DNA of 64,000 nt from Neelides folsomi (Eukaryota; Arthropoda; Collembola; Neelipleona; Neelidae). This document shows positions 1 to 12,843 of the stretch, piece by piece. The notes beneath the pieces were generated by a model. It made no database searches, was not told the DNA's origin, and was given only the letters and a program-made list of their open reading frames with translations. A program made the position numbers and the translations under genes. Numbering within the stretch: the stretch's first letter is position 1; each line of letters starts with the position of its first letter. The DNA lies in NCBI GenBank assembly GCA_034687125.1, contig JAQGBZ010000261.1, forward strand, positions 24,511-88,510, written 5' to 3'.

Positions 1-2109
1 GATCTCTCAACGAAAACACATGGAGAAGTGAATAGTCTCTACGACTTGGTCTTTGCTTTTATTGATTGCGGAAAGTTTCGACAAGCGAAGAAGATCATCG
101 ACACTCCTGGGCTTAGAGCTAGAAGTGAAAAACTCGAGTACTACTGTAATCGATATGTTGAAACAGGAAAAATTGCAGAGCTCGAAAACCTCATTAAAAT
201 CACAAAGGATTTATTTGATGTTGACAGAAATTCACTTTATTTCTACTTGCTTAAAGCATATTGTAATTGAAACACTAATTATTTAATTTTTGTGTAAAAT
301 TTAAATATTTTGTAATATTGATATTCTGATATAAATATATTTTATTTAAAGGTCGTATTGGTGAAGTGGAAAAGGCTAAAGGCATTTGGACTTCACTTCA
401 AGAAGAAGACGTCCAAGCTTCAAACGAACTTCTCACTTATTTGGCAGATTTTTTGAAACAAAATAATGTCGAAGTTCCATTTGTCAATCCAGAAAGATCT
501 GAACTTCCTGAAACTTCAAATAAAGAAGAGACGACGACAAAGAAAAATGAGTTTAGAAGGTTAATTGAAAGAAATGACATTGACCGAGCTCTCCAAATGA
601 AACAAAGGTTAGCACAAAATTGAACTGAAGCAATTCATTAAGGAAAATTTTTTATGTTAAATTATTAACTTTTGTGTTTACGATAGTGAAATTACAGAGA
701 ATATTTTCACACTCTATTAATTAAAAGATTGTCATTTTGTAGAATGTCTGCGAATAGTTCTTCTCTCTCTTTTGAAGATATAAGTCAACTCATTGATAAG
801 ATGCTTAATGCTGATCGAATTGGTGAAGCAACAAAACTCACCGAAGAACTTTTAGAAAAAGGAAATTATCCAAACCCGAGAGTTCTTCGTTCCCTTATTT
901 CTCGGCTTTCAGGTTCTGGGGATTACGATGCTATCATTAGAATCGTGAAACAAATACCCGAGGTATGATTTAATAATTCTTATTTAAGTAATAAAACAAG
1001 ATAAATGTCATTATATTATTTAATCTTTATTTATATTTACCAATATATTATGTAAATATGTGTATTTTACTCATAGGATGTGAATATGAGAATAAACACT
1101 GATTCAAAAGCTAAATTAGTCAACGCTTACGTCAACGCTGGAAAAGGTAAAATGTACTTTAGTGACATCCTCAAAAAGGAAATTGAAAATGGGAGTGTCT
1201 CAATAACTCAAGGCATATCTTCTTCTGTCAATTTACTACTCAAACACGAAGAATTACTTCCTGAATGTAATTATATTTTTTAATATGGGATCCTACTCTA
1301 TATGTAATAATAAACATTCAATTTTTACATACTTTTTATGCGAAATTTAATTATTTACAAAATGTTTTAAATAGTTGAAGAATTGGCAAATTACGCTGAA
1401 AGTAAAGGAATCAAAGATCTCCAAAATTCTCTTTGGGTTTATCACATTTGCAAGAAGAACAAAACGAAATCAAACGAATTGTGGGAATCGAAAGTAAGAA
1501 TTTAAACGAATTACAAATTACAATGTTTACAAATTGATTATTGATGTCATGTTTTTAAAGGTTAAAGGGTACACTCTTCCGAAATTCCGAAGAGCACTTG
1601 CTGAAGCCCGTGAAACAAAGGATGAAGAAATTTCAAAAGATCTTTTGAATCAATTGAATACTTCTCCTTTCGTCAATAATAGAGAAAAGGGAGCTGCTTT
1701 GATGTCAGTTGTTCAAATTCTTTGTAAGTACAATTTTTCATTAATTCATTTAGCATTATAAAAGATAATCTATAAAAATTAATCAACAATTTAAATTGGC
1801 CTTCTTAGCCTAAAACTATTAACATTTCTTTAGGTGAAAAAGATATGCCAGAAGAAGCACTTAATTATTTACAAGAAAACATCGAGGGTTATGACATTGG
1901 AAAGGATTTACCTTACACCCCGATGTCACTTCTCAAAGGGAAACTTGCAACGATAAACATTTCTTTTCCTTTTAATCTTCCCGAACTAAATGTAATTTAT
2001 TTGGAATCTAATTATTAAATCTTTACATCCAATTACAATTTAAATCTCAAAAAATTGTTAATTTTATCTTTGTTTTTAGGAAGGGCGAAGGAGAAGGACT
2101 GAAGAATAA
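1..2109 (+). CDS. LRPPRC: LRPPRC / bicoid stability factor-like PPR protein, 3' part
   Basis: C-terminal part of a leucine-rich pentatricopeptide-repeat protein of the LRPPRC/BSF type; in animals these bind and stabilise mitochondrial mRNAs. The gene enters from the left edge already in frame. Exons joined by matching phases: 1-260, from about 351, about 743-963, 1078-1269 (phase 1), about 1375-1495, about 1561-1722, about 1835-1992, and a last exon of about 2080-2109 coding for a basic tail (EGRRRRTEE) before TAA at 2107-2109. The protein reads as helical hairpins with hydrophobic spacing typical of PPR repeats, for example LPKFRRALAEARETKDEE near 1573. No membrane segments are seen. The N-terminal half and mitochondrial targeting sequence lie outside the window. 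The family call rests on overall helical-repeat character and resemblance to LRPPRC C-terminal repeats, not on one diagnostic motif; another animal PPR protein is the alternative. Confidence 0.7.
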
Positions 2110-2540
2110 AGTTTCCTCCGAATCTAATCATCACCACTCAATAGTTGATTTACGTAATTTAATAGAAATTATAGTCCATCTATTTTAAGTATTGAAATGA
2201 AAATACCTCCGTAGTTTGTCTTTTTTGATTTATTACTTGAATGACTATCATTTAACATTGTAATTGTTTTCAGTTTCTTAAATAAAATCAATTTTTACAT
2301 GAACAAAGTTTTATTGAGTAATCAGACTTAATCAGAGTATGCATTATTGTAAATACTAGATTAGGTATATAATGCTATAAGTTCCATGAACTTGTGCATA
2401 ATTCATACTCATATTCATTGTGTTCCATATAATATTAATTAAGTAGGTAATTGATATAATATTTACATAGCTAACACACAAACTTTCAAACTTTCAAAAT
2501 TCTCGAGTTCGTATTCTGATTGTCATTACAATAAAGGAGT
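2110..2540. other. Convergent 3' intergenic stretch
   Basis: Gap between the stop codons of two converging genes. AATAAA at 2281-2286 (+) is a fitting poly(A) signal about 170 nt after the LRPPRC-like stop. TTTATT at 2310-2315 (AATAAA on the minus strand) could serve the MATH gene, so the two 3' UTRs may overlap. Otherwise AT-rich with nothing recognisable. Confidence 0.5.
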
Positions 2541-3667
2541 TTAACGACGAGCATTGCGATTCCGAAGTCTTGGCACTTGTCTTTCCTAGAAACATTTCCA
2601 ATCAAGTTTAAAAGTTAGTAAATATTTTTCATTTTACTTAGATTGCATTAATAATATTAACAAGCCATTTGTACCTCTATTCTCGCCATTCGGTGGTTGA
2701 CACCTTTATGTACGAGGTCACTCTTGAGCTCAATTCTGCAGCGAATCTTCAAATCTTCTCCAATTTGGTCGGTTTCTTGACGATTAAACCCAAGGGCCAC
2801 TCGCATGTTTCGCTTTTCCGAGAAAATCCCCCAATTCTTCATTTCTATACATTTTATAATTTTTAATAGAGATAAAGTATTATATTGAATATTCACATTC
2901 ATGAGATTAAATACGTAAAGAAATTGCTATACTTCTTTATAGTTATTTAATTCAGTCAGAAAAGCTTGAGAACTTGCCTGAAACTTTCACTTCTTCACCG
3001 GTTGAACTTAAAATACTTAATTTGAATCTGGCCTTAATAAGTTCTGGATCACCCAAAAGCACATCTCTAGCTTTTTTATATATCGTTTCAAAGATCGTGT
3101 CATTATTGTCGTTCAATTTATCCAAAAACAGGTGGATTGCCCAAGTATTAGGATTTGTATGCATATAAACCCTATTGCATTCCAGATGCCTATTCAGTTT
3201 AAAAGTAAAGAATAACATATTTAAGTATGTGCTTATAAGTATGTTAGACAAATTACATTATTGTATTTACAAAGTCATTGATATTTTTTGAATTTGTTAA
3301 TACCATTGGTGCTGAGATTCTGTACCTCCTAGGAATCCCGGTGAAACAATCCGTTCTTCAATACAGAAATTGGCATATTTCTTAATTGTCCAAAGAAAAG
3401 AGAAAGTCTCATAGGCTGCCTAAAATACAAATTCTACAATATAAGTAAATATCCTACAATAATATAAGATACTTAATTAAACATTAATTATTTTGTAAAC
3501 CACCACCGCACGTTCCATCGTTGTGCAATTTACTTATTACATTTTATGAATTTTTAAATATGATCAGAGAGGCAAGCTCGTTTGTTTACCTCTGTAGTGG
3601 CTTCCTCTTCATCAGTGTCCACTTCTTCTATGTGCCTTTTGTTCCTTCTTCCTGGAAGCAGAACCAT
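2541..3667 (-). CDS. MATH-domain protein, SPOP-like, without BTB
   Basis: Five exons join in phase to 206 residues: 3590-3667, 3304-3419, 2978-3189, 2675-2844, 2541-2585 (stop 2541-2543). After an acidic N-terminus (residues 1-26) comes one MATH (TRAF-like) domain. FLWTIKKYANFC resembles the start of SPOP MATH (FMWTINNFSFC); ARFKLSILSSTGEEVK resembles AKFKFSILNAKGEETK; KNWGIFSEKRNM occupies the KDWGFKKFIRRD position. In SPOP this domain binds degron peptides for CUL3 ubiquitin ligases, but no BTB domain follows: the protein stops after a short basic tail (RLRNRNARR). It may be a substrate-binding decoy or a lineage paralogue. Exon 3 to exon 4 uses a CAG/GCAAGT donor, a GC-AG intron. ATG at 3667 gives an open first exon; its context is ordinary. 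Confidence 0.72.
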
Positions 3668-4342
3668 TTTCTCGGAGTCCTTTTCTTGTCGTACCGTTTT
3701 CACTTTTCACTGATTTCTTATTTGTTTGCAATAAAATCCTCATGAATGGAATATGATAAACCTTTTTTCAATCCGTATATCAAAGCAAATAATAATGATC
3801 TTATTTTTATAGCAATTAATGGAATTTTTGAATGGACCATGACCATTTCTAAGATTTTACCTATCTTATGGAATGGACCAATAAGTCATTGCTATACATA
3901 ATATGACAATTATATTTTATATAAATACTTATATAGGTATATTAGAATGATAGAATATTTATTATTTTTAATGAATTTTTGAACCAGACAAGAATTTGGA
4001 TTTAAAACCACTTGCACTTTATTATAGATATTATCAATAAAGATTATAATTTATTGCAAATCAAATACAATCGCTATTAAGTTCAATGAGAGTGTCACAT
4101 ACATAAATAACAAATATGGTATGGTACTTTGAATTTTAATTTTTGTAAAATAATAAAATTAAGAAACGTGTTTAATATTTAATAATTCAATTTATATTTT
4201 AATTTTACCTACTTTATAAGCTTTTCATCTACACACAAAAAGCTATAAAAACGACAAATTATTTCAGTTCCTTCGATGTTTTATATTCGTATGATTATAT
4301 GTCATTTTTTTGGATAAAACATGAATTAAAATGAGAATTTAA
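3668..4342. other. Intergenic, MATH gene promoter side
   Basis: AT-rich gap between the start of the MATH gene and the end of the PLC-gamma gene, both on the minus strand. It must hold the MATH promoter and the PLC-gamma 3' UTR. I see no open frame with coding character and no clear TATA box. Confidence 0.4.
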
Positions 4343-7300
4343 TTAACTTGGAATGTTTGACTTGTTTGCCATTGCTAAAAAGTACTGCGGATTACTAATG
4401 CTTACTCCTAACGGGGCCTTACCGATACTCGACGGCCTGGACGCGCTCGTCGTGTTCGACTTGTGTGATATATTTGAATAGATTGAGCTCACTCGTTGCC
4501 TCGAATTGGATCTTTTCATCTTTCTCAGTCGTTGCATCTCAACCATGTTGATGATCAATTCTTGGAGTTTAACAAACTTTTGTTTTGCTTCATCCGCTGC
4601 TTCTTTATTTCCACTAGCTTCTCTTATGGTGACTTCTTGTGCAAAAATTGGAAGTTGTTCCTTCAACCTTTCTATTTCCTTTTCTTCATCCTAAAGTTAA
4701 GCAGTTGGTAAAATAGCGTTAATTAAATGATAGTTTTTTTTATCATAACCAGAAGCATGAAAGCAATGAATTTTGAAACAATTGTAATAAATTATAGTCT
4801 TTAATTAAAATCACGATTCGAAGCAGACCAATTGTAATCAAGAGTATTACAGTTATAATAAAATCTTAAGAAATTAAAATTTTTTAATATAAATATGAGT
4901 ATGCTTGTCACATTTACATTTCACAGGCATAAAATGGAAGTTTAAGAATTTAAGAATGTATTATATTATAAGTATCTTTTTTTTAAATGGACGATTTAAC
5001 GATTTTAATGTGATTCAAGATAAAAATCTTTAAACAACGGCGATTGATGTTAAATATATCCCTCTACTATGAAGCAAACTAAAAACTGATATGGTCAAAC
5101 CGTAAATAAACGACAGCTATTTTTCTGTGAGAAAGCGCTAACTTTGGAACGCAAAGGTAGGACGAAGCCCGACGAGGCGCTTTTCAATGGCCTCGACGCT
5201 CTCCAGATCTCACTCCCTTAGACTTATTTTTATGCGGTATTGTCAAAAGGTTTACGCCAAGAATCCATCAACACTTGCTGAACTCAAGCTGGAATAGTTG
5301 AAGCGTTTGCAGAAGTTCCGGTTGCTATGTGCAAACGTGAATGTGAAGCTGTCGTTTGTTTGCGTTTGCAACGCTGCCTCGAAGCTAATGGAGCTCAAGT
5401 GACAAAATAATATTACTGAATATATTATATAATATATAAGCATTACCATTGCCAAATGTTATAAAAATTTGTTAATGATTAAAAGAGATACAATAAGATT
5501 AAAAAAAGAAAGATACTTATGGCCCTCCCTGTACTATCTACTTACTAATTTTAAACTCAACATCAATGTGAAGTGATATTGTGAACAAATGAGACAAAAC
5601 AATATTATGTAATATAATTAAGTATGTAATGTATAATGGAGATTTCTTTCAGATTGGCTAAATTAAATAAAATAGAAAAAATCTAAATAAAAGTTAAAAT
5701 GTGGAATTAAAATTATTAAAATAGTGTGGAGCACAAAACCACTTTGGCATAAAAATGTAACGCGCAATAGTGATTTGATCAGCGTTCAAATGACGAGCAA
5801 CCCAATACATAAAATATGAATATAGCACTTACAAACTTACAAGATTAAACCATACGTATAACAAAACAGAATGCAATTGTCGTAATAGTAGTTGTATATG
5901 TTAAAACATTCACAATTGAAACGAAGAATTGATTGGAGATGTAGCAAATAAAAAATATTCCAGGAATGACTCAGGCACGGAGAAACGAAGCACATCAAAC
6001 TGACTCTAACTACAATTAAAATGCAAATTAATCCCATTTTCAATTTAATTTTCGCTAAAAAAGTAGATCTCACTTACTCTTGGAGATTTTAAAGAGATAT
6101 GAACAAGAAGAGACGCCAACTCCAATTCTTCACCATATCCATTTTGAAGTGGAACACTTCGATACCCAGAACGCAAACACTCCAGCTAATTTTTTTAATA
6201 AAATTAATTTTATTTCGAATTTTATTTATGTGATAGTTAAATTAAAGGTTATAATTAGTAAGTTGTAATTATAAGTAATTTCAATTTACTGGATATGAAG
6301 CTTGTCCAATAAAATTGGGATCTCCGAACATATCTTCATCTTGAATGACAAATCGGATCATAGTGAGCGGGGGACAAATTATTTCAAATTCGAAACCTTC
6401 GTTCCAAAATGGATTGAACCCATTATCCTCTAAAAAGATAATTGTTTTATTAATTAAACATTAAACCGTAGTAAGTGAATCGTAGAAAATGAATCATTTG
6501 GTGAGATGAAATTAAATAAAAAATCTAATAAACTTAAATTTAACTTAGTAAAATAAACTTTAAAATAAATTTCATACGGATTGTTTTCGTCTTATACGAA
6601 ATTCCATTAGCTGTATAATCGGTTCCTAGAACTTCAACTTCAACAAATGGGCTCACAATCCCACGTCCTGACTTTGACAAGTGTCGAGCTCCAATGACCT
6701 AAACATTAATAAGAAGTCAGCTTTAGAATCAATCGGCAATTATACGCTATATAGGAATCACTATGCAAAATGTTACAGTCATAATAAAAGTGATGAATAA
6801 AGGTATATTACTGTGATTAATAGAATGAGTGGCTCAAAGCCGACTAGAGGTGACTTCAATTGGGGATCGTATGCTTCTGAAAACATGAAATCTGGACGAA
6901 GGACATAACCACATCCACCGTTCTGCTTAAACTTCCCTTGGTTAAGCTGCATAGGTTTGTCACATCTAAAATATAAATAATACTTTTATTATCAATAATT
7001 TAAATTAGACTAAAGTTAATGTGAAGTGAAAAACTATACGTTTGGTAATTGAGGGCTGCCATTTGACAACCCGCGTTCCATAATGGAACAGGATTGTAAT
7101 TTGAAGAATCCAAACGTTGTCCTTTTGGATAAACACGACTAAATTGGACCTAAAATAAATAATTACAGATTAAAAACAATAGGAATGATAAAAGAAAACA
7201 TCTTCTATCAAATCTATAATTTTACTAATAGTATTGTAATAAGCCAGTTTTAAGCACCTGATGTAACCAGATGAAGAACTTGGGTTCTTGCTGGCACATA

Positions 7301-10300
7301 AATTTCTCAGCAGCCGTTTCAGGAAATGAAGACATTTCATAAAAAATCCTTCCCTTCGTTTTGACTCTCTCAAGTGAGAACTTGTTAACGGAGCAGCAAT
7401 AAACGATGAGACTAGACAATTCCTTTGCAATCCGATTCATTCTTTCCATCTTCTTGTTTTGATTTTCCTATTAGCATTTTTAAAATTAAATAATTGTAAT
7501 TGTAAAATTAATAATTAATACCTAACTATTCAATTGGATATAATGCAGGTATTTGTATGTAATTTTTCAAAAAATATATTACTCTGTCAGAAGCAGTCTG
7601 GGCCGTGTCTTTGATAGAGTCATGCCAATCCTTAGCCTCAGCTTCAGACTTGAGCCCAAGGAGAATCGGAGTCGAAGTCGCATCTGTGAATACCTTTAGC
7701 ATATATGGGACAGCGGGATCTTTATCAGATTTGCTCATTTCAACAAATGCTCCCATCATATCAAATGATCCTTTTTGGAGTGTTCCCAATGGAGTGGCAT
7801 CACTCGAGTCTTCGCCTTCTGTTGGAGTATCTGGGTCCATTTCTTCCACATAAACCGCAGGAAACCAATGTTGTTTCTTTCCTCCATGATCTCCCTTCCA
7901 CCACCCATTCGATTCTTTTAAGACATTCGTTATGACATCGTCCTTACAAAATGTGAGCTCATCTTCTCGTCTCGCAACATAGTCGTAAATGGCTCTTGCT
8001 TTTAAAACCTTAAACATACATTTTATGTTTAATCCATACATAGTTAAATAATTAATATTATACATTAAATATTTCCATATTGTTTATTGTTAGTATTTTA
8101 TATAATGAATAAAAAAAATCTTTATACATTTCCTGTGAAGATATTCGTATCCAAATAATCTTGATTTGTGTAAATATCTTCTTCAACTGGAGTCTATAAA
8201 GTAGAGTTCATTAATTTTGTATCGCTCATTCATTCCAATTATAATTATTTTAAAATTATGTGCAACTTACAACTCCAATTCTTCTGATGAGTTCATCATT
8301 AACAGATAAAGTGAGGCATACTCTGTTGTAAAATGGTTGTTTCTCATAAAAACTTATGAGGTCGACAAGTGTCTCAAATTTGTTTAGACCAACAGTAAAT
8401 AAACGACCGTCCTCTTTTATCACACAATGCTTAATCCGATTTTCCGCCCTGTCAAAAAAAGATTATAACAAAATAAAAACACTTTTATAACTAAAATGAA
8501 GGTAATTACCTGAAAGACATGGCGAATCTTGAATCTCCATGTTGAGCCGTTCTGACAAGAAAAGCACCGTCTTGGGGAATTCTCTTTAACATGTCTTCAG
8601 CCTGAGTTCGGTCAATGTTAGCATGAAACCAAGGTTTTCCTTCATGGCTCATTGGTTGTGGAACGGGTTCTCCGAGTCTGATATGAAACTCCTATAAATT
8701 AAATTATTGAAAATGTTTAAAATTGCCAAAATCAATATAAAAAATTGTAAAACGAATTGTTAAAACTTACAAGTCCACGAATTGGGTTACTTCTGTAATG
8801 TGTGATGAGAGAATAAAGAGAATCGAATGTGTTCGAGTCTACAAGATAGTATTTCACTTGTCCCCACTCGTATTTTGAATGAATGTGACAATGGTTCACT
8901 TTTCCTCTTCGCCTTTAGTAGGAAAAAATTTAGACATATTGTAACATAAATATTAAATAACTGTATAATGTAAGATTTGGTAATTGCAATTAAGTTTACC
9001 AAAAAGACAGAGTGTAGTCACCAACAAATGTTTCACTTTCACGAACAAGAAACGTCCCATCTCCAACGTGCTTGTACTTTTCAATGAGGTCATTAGCTGC
9101 ATTTCTTCCTCCTCGAAGCCGCCCATGAAACCATTTTTCACTAAAATGAAGTTCCTCATTTCGAGACTAAAGAAAAAATAAATGCAATTAAATAAAAATT
9201 GTTATTATTGAAATTCTTAATGAAAAAACACAATTGTTTGTCCAAGCTTCAAATTCTATATACTAAAATGGAAATTACCCCGTTTTTAGAGTCAGTGCTT
9301 TGTCTAGCTGCTGCATTCTGAGAATCATCATCTTCTTCTTCGCCTTCTCCATCATTTTCAGCTTGTGAGACCATTTCGGTATAAAGAAGTTTGCTTTGAG
9401 TCAACACAAAGAAATGGGAGACCCAGCCGCCTTCTCCGTCTTCCAAACACATAATCCCATTCTTGATTGTATTGCTTAAATCCATGTCCTTTGGAGCTGA
9501 TTGAAAAAATACAAAATCATTATAAGTCAATTTATCTAATGAACATTAAAGTGCAAAACTTACAAAAATCATCTTTTGAAATAAAAGATCCTTCTTCAGC
9601 TCCCTCAGGAAGCTTTTTATGCTTCAGAATGATTCGTCTCTTGAGCTGTTCTGGCGAAGGAAGTTGCGTCTCGCTCTTGTCCAAATATTGTGTCACAAGC
9701 ATGTCACCAAAAACTTCCTGAAATTTTTGAGCCATTTTTCGTTGTTGGATTAACGTACAATGATCTTCAATACTTAGTATTACTGGATACCTTTAAAATA
9801 AAGCGTATTTTATCAACCGATTTATATATTGCATATTATACAAATACCTACAATCTAATAGTTGAATAGTGACATTGGCAAAATTTTTAAATTAAGTTTG
9901 AAAAGACTAACGGTGATGTAACAAACGCATGTTCTTTGATGACTTTGAGAACATCTAAGAATTTAATTTTTGTTGTGAGAGTGTGACCATGAAAAATGAA
10001 TGGCATCCCATCTGGACCATCCCAACAATCCAATTCCACACAACGACATCCTTGAAGGAGACAACGAGCATACGCTTCAACAGATGACTCAGAAGAAAAC
10101 TGATCTCCAGTTAAATATCTAAAATCCAAATAAATAATTAAAATTATACGTACTTATAATATTGTTGAACATGCTTTAAAAATTTGCAGATTTGAATTGA
10201 TATTGAGAAATAAAAAAATAGAGATAGTACGTGTTGTGAGAAGAGGCAATCCAATAGTGAGACAAAGGTCTGTTCATGTCTTGATTCACAACTGAATGTT

Positions 10301-11633
10301 TCGAATTCCAAATTTCATTTTGTTTAGAAAAGAGAAAATCTACAAACTAAAAAAGATCAATAAAGCATTAATCGTATTTCAATATTTCATTATTATTTTA
10401 AATATTTTAATTTTGGTGTATATCGTAAAATGAATGGATTAAATTTAAATACCTCATCGATTGAAAGATATGGCTCATGGACATCTCTCTCTGGATCTTG
10501 TAAATAATCCCGAAGAAATTTTGATACTTCTTCCGTGTCAAGTTCCGTGTCTAATTGTTCAATTCGCAAAAACAATTCAAACTCCTTCAATGTTATCTTT
10601 TTTGTGTTTGATGAATAGGAAGCACACAGCTCAGCAAAATGCTAAAAGTTGTTTAAAAATAAAAGACAAGATTAAAATAAAACTGAAATATTATAATTTC
10701 ATACAGATTATTCATCGTAAGCAAAGTTAAGTATTTGTCCAATTTTAATACTTTACAATATTTTGGCCTAGTTAATAATATTTATTATTATAATATAAAA
10801 TAGAGTTTCTATTTTAACAATTTACATTTTGCTCATGTAGAATTCGATTGAAGAGAACAGCAAAATCATCAAACGTGATTTCTCCCCCTTTCCTTGTGTC
10901 GACTTTTTGGAAAAATTCCCTCAGCCTACCGGTCGACATTTTGCAATTGACTTTGGGTAGAAAGGCTTTTAAGTCCTTTAAAGTGATGCTAATAAAAATC
11001 ATAAGTTACAAATTAACTCTTTAAACAAACTAACATTAAATGACCGATTTTTATATTAAAAAACTTACTGCCCCTTTGAATTTTCCATTGCATAAAATTC
11101 CTTCCGAAGCCACATGTCGAGTTGTAAAGGATAAGGAGCTTTGATTGTATCAGCAACTAAGAAATTGAGTCCTTTCTGCCAAAGATCACATTCCTTTTCA
11201 GACAGAGCCGCAATTGAGAGCGTCCGAAGACGAAAGTCCAATCCAAAGAAAACAACAAAGCACTTCGCTGTGTCATGTCGCTTCGAGTCATCGGGCCAAC
11301 GTTCAAAATCTTTTGAATTCTTTCCAATTCTCACTTCTTTGATTTCCCTCAAGTCGACTAAGGAGAATATAATCAGTATTTATAAAATTACATTTTTATA
11401 ATTTTTATACAGAGAACATAATATGATTTATAATATTTACCTGCTCCTTCAAAAACATTTCTCCCAGTTGAGGATCTTTGCCATACAATTTGTCTCGTTT
11501 CTCTTCTAATTGAAAGAGTTCGTCGTTCTGGTCGTTTTCGGAAAAAGAATTTTGTGACAACAGTTCCGCGTTCCAATTGTGATATAATGAGCTCCATTTC
11601 AGGGATAAAGCCTCCATTGCTTACACCGTTCAT
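4343..11633 (-). CDS. PLCG: Phospholipase C-gamma
   Basis: Phosphoinositide-specific phospholipase C of the gamma class, which hydrolyses PIP2 to IP3 and diacylglycerol downstream of tyrosine kinases. The order along the protein (high to low coordinate) is diagnostic: N-terminal PH (11633-11070), EF hands (about 11000-10810 and 10640-10455), PLC-X (about 10350-9560, with ASSHNT, ELDCWDG, HGHT and SIEDHC active-site motifs), first half of the split PH (about 9500-9280, acidic linker), nSH2 (GTFLVRES, about 9170-8770), cSH2 (GAFLVRTA, about 8690-8275), SH3 ([15 protein letters not shown], about 8010-7830), second half of the split PH (about 7800-7580), PLC-Y (about 7465-6810) and C2 (about 6700-6085, [12 protein letters not shown]). 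Tyrosines in [12 protein letters not shown] between cSH2 and SH3 are candidate phosphorylation sites. About 20 exons. The last exon (4343 to about 4690) follows a 1.4-kb intron and encodes a coiled coil and a basic Ser-rich tail; it is joined by phase only. ATG 11633 opens MNGVSNGGF. Confidence 0.93.
5160..5533 (+). mobile_element. Decayed mariner/IS630-superfamily transposon fragment
   Basis: Antisense to PLC-gamma, inside its last intron. The plus strand reads [15 protein letters not shown] (about 5190-5235), the hallmark of the C-terminal catalytic region of mariner-like DDE transposases ([16 protein letters not shown] type). The similarity continues in other frames: [13 protein letters not shown] and then [15 protein letters not shown] up to TAA at 5408-5410. 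At least two frameshifts therefore separate the pieces, so it is dead. A terminal-inverted-repeat-like end, ATACTTATGGCCCTCCCTGTA, spans about 5513-5533. No matching left end was found, so the 5' part is lost or diverged. Confidence 0.75.
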
Positions 11634-12843
11634 TTTTGTAGATTAAAATTAAACTATACTCGAATATAAGCTAAACTTGTACAGTTGCAATCATTTCTGG
11701 ATCCGATTACGAAAATTTCGTTTACAAACAGTTCATTTCACAAAATGCTTATAAAACAAAGATTACATTTGGTTAACTTTCAAAACAGTAAGACTTAAAA
11801 AAACCTAACACTATCGAATTATAATATAAATTCAGTTAAAATTTTCTGGAATACACTTACGGAATTTTCACAATTACTTATTTTATACAATTGGTACAAT
11901 TGTGTTTTTGTTAATTGATAGTACACGATCACAATACGGTTAAGCCGTTTACAACGATTAAGATTTTAAAAATTGTGTAGGTAAAGGTAAAAGTATTATT
12001 TTGTTATTTGATATAAATATGTTTATAATATATTTTAATAGTGAGTATTATAATAATTTGTGATTCAGGATTTGTTTGGTCAGGAAAGACACGAGAAGTT
12101 TTACGATTGCATTCACAAGATTCTAAAAGCTAATTAATTAAAATATCAAAAGAGAATCCAGAAGGAGAAAGAGTGGACGAAGGGCATTTAGAGTTTAGAG
12201 ATATTTCAGACTGACGACGTACAATAAAAGGATATTAGCAATAATAAAAAAATTTAATTGTAAAAAAAGATTTCATTTCCCATCACTTCTCTCCCCTTCC
12301 TCTCCCTTTTAATTCCCTTTAATCAATGTTAAAACTTGTATGTGTGTGTGAATAGAGAACTTGTTGAATATCTCTCTGGTATATAAAGGGCCTATATGTC
12401 TATTAAATATGGTGATTGGTTGTAATTGAATTATACTTTCTCGACTCCGCATAACACATGATACAATGCAGAATTGATTACATTTAAGAAAGATATTAAT
12501 CTAATTTTCCATTACAATTTCATCACATGTAAAAGGAGTTTACCCTTCAAAAAAGTATTTTACATTTAAATGATAAATAAATGGACGTATAAATGTGTGC
12601 TTATAATCTCACAAGTTCTCAGGAGGGGTGGGAGGATGGGTTAACACTCTTTTAACTAATTAACATCGAACTTACAAGGAAAGGAAAGACCTTTTAACTT
12701 TAATTAAAACCTTATGTTTATTCACACACACTCGCACTCATCGCACAGTAGGGAATAACAAATGTGGCTTGAAACTAAACCAAGCTCTTCCCCCCACTCA
12801 GATTTGAAACTGACACATTTCACGAAATTACTCAACAAACAAA
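11634..12843. other. Divergent promoter region, PLC-gamma and golgin
   Basis: Head-to-head gap of 1.2 kb between the PLC-gamma start (minus) and the golgin start (plus), so it should carry both promoters and 5' UTRs. A TATATAAA at 12380-12387 lies 460 nt before the golgin ATG, and a pyrimidine-rich tract sits at about 12270-12315. A minus-strand open frame at 12722-12913 shows no protein-like features. Confidence 0.4.

Noticed and set aside
5930..6045. Possible alternative PLC-gamma terminal exon after TTGTAG
   Set aside because: In the phase required by the preceding exon the frame stops after four codons. The other frames do not match PLC-gamma, so it is left as intron.
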